Assembly: GCA_002686295.1 (NCBI GenBank)
Contig: NZBB01000006.1
Coordinates: forward strand, 2,084-58,771
Length of the DNA stretch: 56,688 nucleotides
Direction: 5' to 3'
From: Candidatus Woesearchaeota archaeon
GTDB taxonomy: Archaea > Nanobdellota > Nanobdellia > Woesearchaeales > GCA-2686295
Part shown: positions 25,498 to 33,902 of the stretch, piece after piece
How positions within the stretch are numbered: the first letter of the stretch is position 1
Layout of the letters: the number at the start of each line of letters is the position of its first letter
The notes under the pieces: model-generated
Told to the model about the DNA's origin: nothing
Databases searched by the model: none
What the model saw: the letters and a program-made list of their open reading frames with translations, nothing else
Program-made: the position numbers and the translations under genes

Positions 25498-25728
25498 TTG
25501 GTTTTAACAACTATTGTTAAAAAGGAAGTCCAAAAGAATTTCGAGCGACAAATAACTGATATGTCAAAGCAAGAGCTTAAAGAATTGCTTTTAATCAACA
25601 CCTACAAACTTGCATTGGCAAGAAGCCAAGTAGAAGCAGTTGTTGAAATACTAATTAATAAAAAATTAACAACTTATGAAGAGGTTTGGAAGAGAACAAA
25701 CCAAAACTTCAAAGAATCAACAATTTAA
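25498..25728 (+). CDS. Small helical protein upstream of GAPDH, function unknown
   Basis: A 76-residue, mostly helical, charged protein (KKEVQKNFERQITDMSKQELKELLLINTYKLALARSQVEAVVEILI...). The start is TTG at 25498, supported by GGGGTG at 25486-25491. It ends 18 nt ahead of the GAPDH ATG, with AAAGAGGT between as the GAPDH ribosome-binding site, so the two form an operon. I recognise no family. Confidence 0.6.
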   Translation: MVLTTIVKKEVQKNFERQITDMSKQELKELLLINTYKLALARSQVEAVVEILINKKLTTYEEVWKRTNQNFKESTI

Positions 25729-25746
25729 AAAAAAAGAGGTATTTTA

Positions 25747-26754
25747 ATGGTTAGAGTTGCTATAAATGGATTTGGTAGAATAGGAAGGATGGTTCTAAAG
25801 GCAGGAATAACAAATCCTTTTAGAGAAATGGGCGAATCAGAAATTGAATTTGTAGCTATTAATGATTTAACAGACACAAAAACCTTGACTCATTTATTCA
25901 AGTATGATTCTGTTCATGGTGCTTTCAAAGGAAATATATTGCATGGTCATAATGAGATTATAATTAATAATAAACACATAAAGGTTTTTTCTGAAAAAGA
26001 TCCTGAAAAACTTCCATGGGGAGACTTAAGAATTGATGTGGTTATTGAAAGTACAGGTTTATTTCGTAAAAAAGAAGATGCAAAAAAGCATTTAAGAGCC
26101 GGAGCTAAAAAAGTTTTGATAACTGCCCCTGGAAAAGGTGTTGACTTCTCGTTTGTTAAAGGTGTTAATGAACATTTGTACAACAGAGAAATTCACCACA
26201 TAGTTGACAATGCTTCATGCACAACTAATTGTTTGGCCCCTATTGTAAAAGTTTTGAACGATAATTTTGGTATTGAAAAGGGTTTCATGACAACTGTTCA
26301 TGCATATACTGCCGACCAAAAACTTATTGACGCACCTCATAAAGACTTAAGAAGAGGAAGAAGTGCAGCAATCAATATTGTTCCTACAACTACTGGTGCA
26401 ACTATTGCTGTTGAAAGAATTATTCCTGAACTAAAGGGAAAATTAGGTGGGATGGCTATGAGAGTTCCTGTTGCTAATGGCAGTATAACTGATTTCGTTG
26501 CAATTCTAAATAAAGAAGTTAGTGTTGAAGAAATAAATTCTCTATTCAGAAATGTCAGCGAGCAACATTTGAAAGGAGTTTTAGAATATAGTAAAGAGCC
26601 GCTTGTAAGCACAGATATAATTGGTAATTCTAATTCTTGTATTTTTGATTCCCTATCAACACAAGTAAATGGTCTGCTGATTAAAGTTATTGGCTGGTAT
26701 GATAATGAGTGGGGTTACAGCAGCAGAATAATAGAAATTCTTAAAATACTTTAA
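25747..26754 (+). CDS. gap: Glyceraldehyde-3-phosphate dehydrogenase, class I (bacterial/eukaryotic type)
   Basis: The NAD-dependent phosphorylating enzyme of glycolysis. It shows INGFGRIGR (7-15), catalytic C158 in NASCTTNCLAP, the TTVHAYTADQ histidine, the RRGRSAAINIVPTTTGA anion-site loop, and a C-terminal WYDNEWGYSSR. These are class I landmarks. Most archaea instead carry the unrelated-in-sequence class II GAPDH, so this is probably an acquisition from bacteria that is known in some DPANN groups. It is 335 residues, normal length. It sits in the same region as phosphoglycerate kinase, with an AlkD-like gene between them on the other strand. Confidence 0.95.
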   Translation: MVRVAINGFGRIGRMVLKAGITNPFREMGESEIEFVAINDLTDTKTLTHLFKYDSVHGAFKGNILHGHNEIIINNKHIKVFSEKDPEKLPWGDLRIDVVIESTGLFRKKEDAKKHLRAGAKKVLITAPGKGVDFSFVKGVNEHLYNREIHHIVDNASCTTNCLAPIVKVLNDNFGIEKGFMTTVHAYTADQKLIDAPHKDLRRGRSAAINIVPTTTGATIAVERIIPELKGKLGGMAMRVPVANGSITDFVAILNKEVSVEEINSLFRNVSEQHLKGVLEYSKEPLVSTDIIGNSNSCIFDSLSTQVNGLLIKVIGWYDNEWGYSSRIIEILKIL

Positions 26755-27438
26755 TTATTTTTTCATGAAAAAACATCTTTTTTCTTTATCAAATCTTTCT
26801 ATAGCATACCTGAGCATTGTTCTGGGCATTTGTTTAAGGTGTTTTTTTAAGAATTTCTCTTCTGTTTCTTGATCTCTTTTACCGATTTCTCTAAGCATCC
26901 AACCTACTGCTTTATGTATTAAGTCGTGTTTATCATCAAGCAGAATATTTGAAATTTTTAAGCTGTGTTTGAATTTGTTTTTCTTAATAAAATAGAATGT
27001 TGAAATTATCGCAATTCTTCTTTTCCATAAATTTTTTGAAACTGCAAATTTATAAAGTATTTTCTTATTTTTGTCAAATAGGTATTTGCCAACAATTTTA
27101 TCTGCTGTTAAATCAACCAAATCCCAATTATTTACTGCTTTAATGTTATTAATGTAAAACTTGTAAATTCTTTCTTCATTATTTGGGAATTGCTTGACAA
27201 GTATAAACAACCCAAGAAGTCTTTCTTCATGTATGTCTGAATCTAATAAAATTTTTATGTTTTCTAAATCTAATTCCTTAAACTTTGTGGCCGTTTTTCT
27301 TATATCAGGAACATAAATTCCAAAGAATTTGTCTCCTTCACCATACTCTCCTTTTCCTGTCTTGAAAAACCTGCATACACCTGATACTCTTTCTCTATGA
27401 GCATATTTTCTCAATTCTTTTTTAACAACCTCAATCAT
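26755..27438 (-). CDS. AlkD-like DNA alkylation repair protein
   Basis: A 227-residue HEAT-like repeat protein of the AlkD family of DNA glycosylases, which remove bulky or cationic alkylated bases. Landmarks are FFGIYVPDIRKTA, NNWDLVDLTADKIVG, LWKRRIAIISTFYFIK, DLIHKAVGWMLREIGKRD and MPRTMLRYAIERF. The Trp-Asp in NNWDLVD corresponds to the catalytic region. Its stop touches that of the convergent GAPDH gene. Confidence 0.88.
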   Translation of the reverse strand: MIEVVKKELRKYAHRERVSGVCRFFKTGKGEYGEGDKFFGIYVPDIRKTATKFKELDLENIKILLDSDIHEERLLGLFILVKQFPNNEERIYKFYINNIKAVNNWDLVDLTADKIVGKYLFDKNKKILYKFAVSKNLWKRRIAIISTFYFIKKNKFKHSLKISNILLDDKHDLIHKAVGWMLREIGKRDQETEEKFLKKHLKQMPRTMLRYAIERFDKEKRCFFMKK

Positions 27439-27504
27439 CCTTCTTAAAACAAATAAATTATAATTATAAAACTTTTGAAATTCAATTTGTTAAATTTTAG
27501 TTAA

Positions 27505-27514
27505 TTTTTTAAAC
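27505..27514 (+). promoter_or_regulatory. TATA box for pgk
   Basis: TTTTTTAAAC ends 21 bp before the ATG at 27536, which implies a leaderless or nearly leaderless mRNA and supports that start over one 21 nt upstream. Confidence 0.5.
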
Positions 27515-27535
27515 TTGTTTCTCATTTTTCTATTT

Positions 27536-28666
27536 ATGAGAACTTTAACTCAAGTTGATATAACAGGTTTAAGGGTTCTTTTGAGAGTGGATTACAATGT
27601 GCCACTTGATAAAAACGGTGAAATAGCTGATGATTTCAAGATAAAAAAGAGTTTACAGACTTTAAGATACATCTTAAAGAGGGCAAAACAAGTTATAATA
27701 ATTAGTCATTTTGGCAGACCTGAAGGCTCTTTTAACCCTCGTTTAACTATGGATGGGGTTGCAATCAGGCTTATGAAGCTTCTTGGAAAAAATATTGTGA
27801 AACTTGATGACTGCATTGATGTCGGAGTGCCTGAAAACAAAGTCATATTGCTTGAGAATCTTAGATTTCATAAAGGCGAAAAAGAAAATAATGAATTATT
27901 TGCCAAAAAACTTTCTTCTCACGCAGACATATTTGTAAATGATGCGTTTAGTGTTTGCCACAGAAATCATGCTTCTGTTACTGGTATCACAAAATTTCTG
28001 CCCAGCTGTGCAGGTTTTCTCGTTCAAAAAGAAGTTGAAAATCTTAATTTCAAAAATGCAAAAAAACCATTTATGATTATTATGGGCGGTAGTAAACTTT
28101 CAACAAAGTTTCCAGTTATTAATTCATTGATTTCAAAAGCTGATAAAGTATTGTTAGGTGGTGCAATGATATTCACATTTTTCAAGGCGAGCGGTAAAAA
28201 TGTTGGAAAATCTTTATATGAAGAAAAACTAATGGTTGCAGCTAAACTTCTTATCAACAATGAAAAATTACTACTCCCTAAAGATATTGTTTGTGCACCT
28301 AATCTTAAAAGTTCAAAATTAAAAGTTGTTAGTCCAGACAACATTGCTAAAAATTTGATTGGATTAGATGTTGGAGAAGAAAGCTTAAAAGAGTTTAAAA
28401 AAGTTTTAAAGGAAGCAAAAACTGTTTTTTGGAACGGTCCTCTTGGTTATTATGAGATTGAGTCTTTTTCAAAATCTACTTATGAAATGGCTAAGTTCTT
28501 GTCTGAATTGAGTGCCAAAGTAATTATCGGAGGAGGTGATAGTGCAGCTGTTGTACATAAGCTTGGTCTTGTTGATAAGTTCTTTCATGTTTCCGCTGGT
28601 GGCGGTTCTTCCTTAGAATTTATTAAAGATGGCACTTTACCAGGACTCGAAGTATTGAAACATTAA
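27536..28666 (+). CDS. pgk: Phosphoglycerate kinase
   Basis: It interconverts 1,3-bisphosphoglycerate and 3-phosphoglycerate with ADP/ATP. The N-terminal substrate signature is VLLRVDYNVPLD, with SHFGRPEG, ENLRFHKGEKENN and the DAFSVCHRNHAS loop. The C-terminal nucleotide domain has VFWNGPLGYYE, IGGGDSAAVV and SAGGGSSLEF. The NVPL wording and overall pattern look bacterial rather than typically archaeal, as for the nearby GAPDH, but a tree would be needed. It is 376 residues and overlaps the convergent coiled-coil gene by 4 nt. Confidence 0.93.
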   Translation: MRTLTQVDITGLRVLLRVDYNVPLDKNGEIADDFKIKKSLQTLRYILKRAKQVIIISHFGRPEGSFNPRLTMDGVAIRLMKLLGKNIVKLDDCIDVGVPENKVILLENLRFHKGEKENNELFAKKLSSHADIFVNDAFSVCHRNHASVTGITKFLPSCAGFLVQKEVENLNFKNAKKPFMIIMGGSKLSTKFPVINSLISKADKVLLGGAMIFTFFKASGKNVGKSLYEEKLMVAAKLLINNEKLLLPKDIVCAPNLKSSKLKVVSPDNIAKNLIGLDVGEESLKEFKKVLKEAKTVFWNGPLGYYEIESFSKSTYEMAKFLSELSAKVIIGGGDSAAVVHKLGLVDKFFHVSAGGGSSLEFIKDGTLPGLEVLKH

Positions 28667-29883
28667 TTATCTTCAATAATAACAGAAAATTCTTCCATAA
28701 TTTTTTTCACTTCTTGTTTTATAAGTTTTGGATTAGCATTTTTTATTTTCTTTTTTAATTCTTTTATTTCTGCTTTTTTATTCTCTATATCCCTTTTTCT
28801 TTTTTCAAGTTTCATTTTATATTCAGATATCTTTGATAAAGAATTATTTTTATTTAGCTTGTCTTTTATTTCACTCTGTTCTTTTATGGCTTTTCTCAGT
28901 TTATTCCTTTTTTCTTTCAAGAATTCTTTGCTTAACTTTTTTATCTCTTCTTCTGTTTTTTCTTTCTTCTTGTCCTTTAATCCTAGCTTGTTTATTGATA
29001 GAAGCATTTTATCCATAACTTCTGATATCGCTATTTCTTCATCTTCAATAATTGCTTTTGAGGGGTTTTTAATATATTTATCTAACAATGTTTCATTTAA
29101 TGAAAGTCGTTTGTACTTTTTGAAAGCTTTTTCTAATGTTGAAAAATGTGTTAATAATTCTTTTTTCATATTTTGTATTTCTAAATCAATTTTTTGTCTT
29201 TCTTTTTTCAATTCATAATAGTCTGAGTATTCGGAACCATTCTCAAGTTTTTTTATATCTAAAACGGATTTTTTCTCTTTCTTTTCAATTTCCTCTAGTT
29301 CCAATATTCTTTTCTTCTTTGATTCCTTTAAAGCAACCATTGTTTCTTTAGCATTATGAAATTGTGAGAACAATTCTTTTAGTTTAGATATTTCTTCAAG
29401 TTTTTTTTCTTTCATTAAGAAGTTTAATCTTTTGGCCGAATCTTCTATTTCTTTTATTTTTCTAACTACTGTAACCAACTCAGTTTCTACAAATTCTTTT
29501 AAAACCATAAAACTCCTCTGTGTTTCCTTGCTCAGATAATCAATTTTCTTTGACAATTCTTTCGAGAATTCCTTTACTTCACCACATAATTTAGGAGGTT
29601 TTATCTCATCAAGAAACAGATTTATTTTTCTTAAATAATTTTTCTTGTTTCCTTCCATTATCTGTTTTACTCTTTGAGGTATGTCCTCATTCATAAGTGC
29701 TGCACCATCAAGTTTTTTCAAAAGTTCTCGAGCTTCTTTTATTCTTGTTTTTGTTTCTTTTTTGAATGAATTTATTATTTCTTCTATACTATTATCTTTC
29801 ATATATTTCTCAGACCAATTTTCAATCTGATTAAATTTTATTCTTTTCTCTTTTTTTTTCTTTAGAAAATCAAATATCCCCAT
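28663..29883 (-). CDS. Long coiled-coil protein, function unknown
   Basis: This 406-residue, very Lys/Glu-rich protein begins MGIFDFLKKKKEKR. Long predicted helices with heptad patterns run through about 130-260 and 300-400; one cysteine is present. No catalytic motif, signal or membrane helix is visible. The amphipathic basic N-terminus could contact membrane or nucleic acid. A structural or SMC-arm-like role is possible but unsupported. Confidence 0.65.
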   Translation of the reverse strand: MGIFDFLKKKKEKRIKFNQIENWSEKYMKDNSIEEIINSFKKETKTRIKEARELLKKLDGAALMNEDIPQRVKQIMEGNKKNYLRKINLFLDEIKPPKLCGEVKEFSKELSKKIDYLSKETQRSFMVLKEFVETELVTVVRKIKEIEDSAKRLNFLMKEKKLEEISKLKELFSQFHNAKETMVALKESKKKRILELEEIEKKEKKSVLDIKKLENGSEYSDYYELKKERQKIDLEIQNMKKELLTHFSTLEKAFKKYKRLSLNETLLDKYIKNPSKAIIEDEEIAISEVMDKMLLSINKLGLKDKKKEKTEEEIKKLSKEFLKEKRNKLRKAIKEQSEIKDKLNKNNSLSKISEYKMKLEKRKRDIENKKAEIKELKKKIKNANPKLIKQEVKKIMEEFSVIIEDN

Positions 29884-29974
29884 CTTTTTTATTATAATAT
29901 CACCTTATTTTTAATGATTTCGCTGATTTCTCTTTTTAATTAAATTTTTATAGCTAAAGGTTTTTTATTTACTC

Positions 29975-30295
29975 ATGGTTGCCAAACATTCAAGGAAACC
30001 CTCTAGTCATTTAAGGATTGCAAAAAACAGAATAAAAACTTTGTTCTTTAATGCTGATGAGATTTTTCCTGAAAGTCCTGAGTTATCAGATAGATATGTT
30101 TCTTTGGCTAGAAAAATATCTATGAAATACAAAATAAAACTAGAATCTGAGTTTAAAAGAAAGTTTTGTAAACATTGTTACAAATATTTAAGACCAAGTG
30201 TTAATTGTCGTGTCAGAACTATTTCTAAAAAACTTGTTTATTCTTGTTTTAACTGTAAAAAATTTTCTCGTTTTCAAATAAAGAAAAGCGATTAA
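29975..30295 (+). CDS. rnp4: RNase P protein component 4 (Rpp21/Rpr2)
   Basis: A zinc-ribbon protein subunit of archaeal RNase P that removes the 5' leader of pre-tRNAs. The helical N-terminus (HLRIAKNRIKTLFFNADEIF...LSDRYVSLARKISMKYKI) and the ribbon C65xxC68 ... C91xxC94 (CKHC, CFNC) with PSVNCRVR are characteristic. The 106-residue length is usual. It stands alone between a divergent coiled-coil gene and a downstream promoter element. Confidence 0.9.
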   Translation: MVAKHSRKPSSHLRIAKNRIKTLFFNADEIFPESPELSDRYVSLARKISMKYKIKLESEFKRKFCKHCYKYLRPSVNCRVRTISKKLVYSCFNCKKFSRFQIKKSD

Positions 30296-30309
30296 CTACT
30301 ACACAATAG

Positions 30310-30332
30310 TTATAAATCGAAAGATTTAAATA
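30310..30332. promoter_or_regulatory. 23-nt promoter-like element, forward copy
   Basis: The element has core TATAAATCGAAAGATTTAAA and is itself an imperfect dyad, AAATC-GAAA-GATTT. Its exact reverse complement occurs at 33292-33314. It includes TATA-like sequence in either orientation and sits 44 bp ahead of the ATG at 30376. Confidence 0.55.
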
Positions 30333-30375
30333 TTAGTTCTCACATTTTAACCACTATAAAGAGGTGAAACGTAGA

Positions 30376-30786
30376 ATGCTTGAAAAAATAATGCGAACAG
30401 GAAAAAGTAATATTGGAAAAATCATGATAGTTGGTGCAATTTTGATTGGAGGTTATAAAACAACTGATTTAATCAAGAACCCAACATTTGCAGACTTTCC
30501 AAATGAAAAATACGCCATCATAAAAGAATATATTCCAACAAAAACAAACATGGTTACATTCGATATGCTGTCAGGTAAAGACAGAAACTATACGTCTATA
30601 AGAAGTTTGAACTCAAAAATCAACGAAACAATAACAGGCACAAAACAGCCAATGAAAGGGGAAGATGTAGCTTACTTAAAAAATATCCGACAGCTAGATA
30701 ATGAAAAAGGATACACCATAAAAGATATCATCAATATTTACGAAACAAATCCTGATTCTCTTAGAAAAATAGCCATAAAGAGGTAA
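30376..30786 (+). CDS. Single-pass membrane protein, function unknown
   Basis: The 136-residue protein has a basic N-terminus (MLEKIMRTGKSNIGK) and one hydrophobic helix (IMIVGAILIGGYKTT), then a hydrophilic, probably exported domain. I start it at ATG 30376 because GAGGTGA at 30361-30367 is its ribosome-binding site; an in-frame GTG within that site would give four more residues. The C-terminus, YTIKDIINIYETNPDSLRKI, looks like a small helical unit. I recognise no family. It is followed at once by a 44-codon ORF. Confidence 0.6.
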   Translation: MLEKIMRTGKSNIGKIMIVGAILIGGYKTTDLIKNPTFADFPNEKYAIIKEYIPTKTNMVTFDMLSGKDRNYTSIRSLNSKINETITGTKQPMKGEDVAYLKNIRQLDNEKGYTIKDIINIYETNPDSLRKIAIKR

Positions 30787-30791
30787 TTTAA

Positions 30792-30926
30792 ATGGATAAT
30801 TTATTAATAGAAGAAGAGGAAGAGCTTCGAAAAATAAAACATAGTTCAAAAAAAAGAACTCTCGCAGATTTAAACAAAAAAAATCTTTCAAGCAACGACC
30901 TTGAAGAGATATTCTGTGAAATTTAG
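30792..30926 (+). CDS. 44-residue acidic/basic small protein
   Basis: ATG at 30792 to TAG at 30926 encodes MDNLLIEEEEELRKIKHSSK followed by KRTLADLNKKN and a final NDLEEIFCEI. AAGAGGTAA, which contains the stop codon of the previous gene, gives a ribosome-binding site 8 nt upstream, so the two are probably translationally coupled. It is soluble and highly charged, of unknown function. Confidence 0.5.
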   Translation: MDNLLIEEEEELRKIKHSSKKRTLADLNKKNLSSNDLEEIFCEI

Positions 30927-30963
30927 GAAATCCTTTTAAATCATTTTTATTTCTTAAATAAAT

Positions 30964-31542
30964 ATGAAAAAGATAGGTTGGGGTGCTGAAGCAACTATAT
31001 TCTTAGAGAACAACCGAATATTTAAAAAAAGGTTTAAGAAAAATTATCGTATTGAAGAAATAGATTCTGTTCTTAGAAAAAATCGGACAAAAACAGAAGC
31101 CAAAATTCTTGAAAAAATACCAGTGAAAGCTCCAAAATTGCTAAAAACAGATAAGAAAGAAATTATTGAAATGGAGTTTATTAAAGGCGAAAAAATAAGA
31201 GATATTCTTGATGAAAAACCATTTCTTTGCGAAAAAATTGGAATAGGAGTTGCAATAATGCACAACTCAAGAATAATTCATGGTGATCTTACAACATCAA
31301 ACATGATTATGAAAGATGAAATCTTCTTTATAGACTTTGGATTGTCTTTCTTCTCAGAAAAGATAGAGGACAAAGCAGTTGATATCCATCTATTCAAACA
31401 AGCATTAGATAGCAAGCACTATTTAATTAGTGAAGATGCTTTCAAACTATTTTTAAAAGGATACTCAAAAGTAAATAATTATGAATTAATCATTAACAGA
31501 TTAAAAATGGTTGAATCAAGAGGAAGATACAAGAAAAAATGA
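30964..31542 (+). CDS. bud32: Bud32 (KEOPS complex kinase/ATPase)
   Basis: Bud32 is the atypical small kinase of KEOPS, which with Kae1 makes t6A37 on ANN-decoding tRNAs. It has IGWGAEATIFL for the glycine-rich loop, the catalytic loop HGDLTTSNMI (H106, D108, N113), the DFG metal site IDFGLSFFS (D124), EDKAVDIHLFKQAL after it, and the family's C-terminal RGRYKKK. Its 192 residues are the free-standing size, not a Kae1 fusion. It is unusual that its partner gene, overlapping by ATGA, is an exported S16 protease and not a KEOPS subunit. Confidence 0.93.
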   Translation: MKKIGWGAEATIFLENNRIFKKRFKKNYRIEEIDSVLRKNRTKTEAKILEKIPVKAPKLLKTDKKEIIEMEFIKGEKIRDILDEKPFLCEKIGIGVAIMHNSRIIHGDLTTSNMIMKDEIFFIDFGLSFFSEKIEDKAVDIHLFKQALDSKHYLISEDAFKLFLKGYSKVNNYELIINRLKMVESRGRYKKK

Positions 31543-33233
31543 AGTTAATAAAATTTCTTCTAATAATGCTACTTCTTCCAATTGTACAAGCAAAAACAGA
31601 TAGCATAACACTCTTAACAATTGGAGGCGTAAATGACTTGAAAGGAGGAACAGCAGACATATTTCTAGAAATAAAACCAGGCAAAGGCGCAATATTCATA
31701 GATTCATTTCCATTAACAAAATTAGACACACAAATATCCACTAGATTTGCAAATCAAGTTGCTTGCGACTTTTTAAAAAAAGATTGCTACAAATACGATT
31801 TTTTCTATACTATTAGAGCTAAAGCAAGCATGGTTGGTGGTCCTAGTGCAGGAGCAGCAATAACTATTCTGACAATAGGTGTTTTGTCAAACCTTGAACT
31901 AGGAGAAAACACAGTTATTACTGGCACAATAAACTCCGGCGGATTAATAGGCCCTGTTGCAGGATTAGAACAAAAAATTAATGCTGCTATCGACAAAGGT
32001 TTCACAAAGATAATAGTTCCAAAATGGCAATCAGATATAAATTTCTCAGATATTAAAGTTGATAAAAAAACAAAAATTGTAAAAGTAAAAAATCTTGAAG
32101 AAGCACTATATCATTTTTCAGGTAAACAATTTTCAAACAATGATGCAGAATTGGCTATTTCAAAAGATTATTCTCTGAAAATGGAAGAGATTGCAAACAT
32201 ATTATGTGAAAGAAACCAAATAATAAAAAAAAATATGACTGCATCAAACGAGTCTTTGTTTATTTTTGCAGATAATTTTTTGAACCTCTCCAAAGATTCT
32301 GATTCGGAAAGGAATTATTATTCAAAAGCCAGTTATTGTTTTTCTGCAAGCCTAAAATTTAGAACTCTCGAATACACAAATAAAAGCCAAGAAGAATTAA
32401 AAAAAATATTTAATGAAACCATTTTAGAGTTAGAATCATTCAATTCTTTAATAAATGAAATTGAAATTATTAGTTTGAATGACTTAGAAACTTTTATGAT
32501 TGTTAAAGAAAGATTAATTGATGCTAAAAATTATGTTGATGACATTAATGTTGAAAATATCTCTTATTCATTATTGGCTTATGCAAAAGAACGACTTTTT
32601 AGTGCAGTTGCTTGGTCAAAGTTTTTTGACTTGGAAGGACAAAAAATTGAGCTCAATGATGAACATTTAAGAAATGTGTGCCTTAGAAAAACTGCTGAAG
32701 CTGAAGAAAGAATAAATTATGCTGAATTATATCTTCCAGGGTTTCTTGAAAGTGTAAAAAAAGAAGTTTTAGAAGCTTTTGATAACTACAACCAAGAAGA
32801 GTTTGCAATTTGCATATTTAAAGCCAGCAAAGCAAAAGCTGAAGCGAATATTTTACTAACCGCACTAACAACTCATCAGGATGATTTAGAGAATGTTCTT
32901 GAGGAAAAGTTTGAAGCTATAAAAAAAATCCTTCTTGAACAGGAGAAAAAAAATGTTTTTCCATTGCTTGGCTATAGTTATTATGAATACGCAAAAACCC
33001 TTATTGAATATGATACCAGTTCAAGTTTAACTTTTGCAGAATATGCTTTAGAACTTGGCAGATTAGATCTTTATTTTCCTAAAAAAAGAACTGTTTGGAT
33101 TAATTTCGATATTGAATCATTGAAACTGTTTTTTTTTGGACTCATAATTGGCGCTTCATTAGTAATATTGTTTAAGTTGAAAAACCCTGGAAGATTCCAA
33201 GAATATCGGAATCTCCCCGGGAAAAAGAGGTGA
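31539..33233 (+). CDS. Membrane-anchored S16 (Lon-type) serine protease, archaeal COG1750-like
   Basis: A signal peptide (MKLIKFLLIMLLLPIVQA) precedes a Lon proteolytic domain at about 20-190. The catalytic pair is S103 in GGPSAGAAI and K146 in AGLEQKI, 43 residues apart as in Lon. There is no AAA+ domain. Residues 200-510 are a helical, Glu-rich region, and a C-terminal helix at about 537-555 (LKLFFFGLIIGASLVILF) anchors it, so the protease domain faces outside. It overlaps bud32 by 4 nt. The role may be surface protein quality control; the substrate is unknown. Confidence 0.85.
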   Translation: MKLIKFLLIMLLLPIVQAKTDSITLLTIGGVNDLKGGTADIFLEIKPGKGAIFIDSFPLTKLDTQISTRFANQVACDFLKKDCYKYDFFYTIRAKASMVGGPSAGAAITILTIGVLSNLELGENTVITGTINSGGLIGPVAGLEQKINAAIDKGFTKIIVPKWQSDINFSDIKVDKKTKIVKVKNLEEALYHFSGKQFSNNDAELAISKDYSLKMEEIANILCERNQIIKKNMTASNESLFIFADNFLNLSKDSDSERNYYSKASYCFSASLKFRTLEYTNKSQEELKKIFNETILELESFNSLINEIEIISLNDLETFMIVKERLIDAKNYVDDINVENISYSLLAYAKERLFSAVAWSKFFDLEGQKIELNDEHLRNVCLRKTAEAEERINYAELYLPGFLESVKKEVLEAFDNYNQEEFAICIFKASKAKAEANILLTALTTHQDDLENVLEEKFEAIKKILLEQEKKNVFPLLGYSYYEYAKTLIEYDTSSSLTFAEYALELGRLDLYFPKKRTVWINFDIESLKLFFFGLIIGASLVILFKLKNPGRFQEYRNLPGKKR

Positions 33234-33291
33234 GTATTAAATGACGTTAGAATCGTTAATCCCCTCTTCAAGAATAGTATATTAAGGATAT

Positions 33292-33314
33292 TATTTAAAT
33301 CTTTCGATTTATAA
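33292..33314. promoter_or_regulatory. 23-nt promoter-like element, inverted copy
   Basis: This is the exact reverse complement of 30310-30332. TTATTTAAATC at 33291-33301 serves as a TATA box about 25-35 nt ahead of the ATG at 33325, so here the opposite half of the dyad would face the start point. Confidence 0.55.
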
Positions 33315-33324
33315 TCATTCAAGA

Positions 33325-33846
33325 ATGGTAACAAACAAAAAATGCGGTAGGTGTGGAGAAAAAGCACTTGTTAAACTCAGTTATACTAAAAGAATTTACT
33401 GCAACGAATGTTTTATTAGAATGATTGAAAAAAGGATTAGAAAAGACTTGCGAATAAACAAGAAAATCGGTGAAAAAATAAATTTGCTGCACGATGATTC
33501 TAAAGAATTCAGAATTGCAAGATTATTTCTAAAAAACATATTTGGCTCGTACAAAAAAATAATTGAAGTGAAAAAAGCCAACAAAAAAACATTGATTGCA
33601 ACTAATCTTGACAGAGAAATAAAAAAACATCTTGAATCATACTTAAAAAATGAAACTTTTAGAAAAAATAACAATAACAACGTCTTGAATAATGTTTTAG
33701 AAGAAGAAATAATAAAAGTTTGTCAAATTAAAAAACTATCTATAGGAAAAAAAGAAATAAAAAATGAATTAATAGAAACTATTGAAAAGAAGTATAGTGG
33801 AACAAAGTTTGCATTAGCAAAAAGTTTCGAAAAAATAATTTCGTAA
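33325..33846 (+). CDS. Ncs6/TtuA-like protein with degenerate PP-loop domain
   Basis: The N-terminus CGRCGEKALVKLSYTKRIYCNECFIRMIEKRIRKDLR matches the zinc-ribbon head of Ncs6/TtuA tRNA thiolases, with CxxC pairs at 7/10 and 26/29. Next, INLLHDDSKEFRIARLFLKNIF sits where the SGGKDS ATP loop should be but lacks it; ATNLDREIKKHLESYL corresponds to the NLDDxxET region. At 173 residues it is about half of normal Ncs6. It may be a non-catalytic partner, as eukaryotic Ncs2 is to Ncs6, or a decaying paralogue. The family assignment is my reading and not certain. Confidence 0.5.
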   Translation: MVTNKKCGRCGEKALVKLSYTKRIYCNECFIRMIEKRIRKDLRINKKIGEKINLLHDDSKEFRIARLFLKNIFGSYKKIIEVKKANKKTLIATNLDREIKKHLESYLKNETFRKNNNNNVLNNVLEEEIIKVCQIKKLSIGKKEIKNELIETIEKKYSGTKFALAKSFEKIIS

Positions 33847-33902
33847 ATTTTCCGAAAAAAAGCAGGAAGGACATATAAAGAATTCTTACTTAAACAAATA
33901 TT

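Noticed and set aside
25484..25507. Tiny ORF starting ATGGGGTG ahead of the 76-residue gene
   Set aside because: It stops after seven codons and its GGGGTG is better read as the ribosome-binding site for the TTG at 25498.
30364..30375. GTG start four codons upstream for the 136-residue membrane protein
   Set aside because: The GTG is part of the GAGGTGA ribosome-binding site that serves the ATG at 30376.
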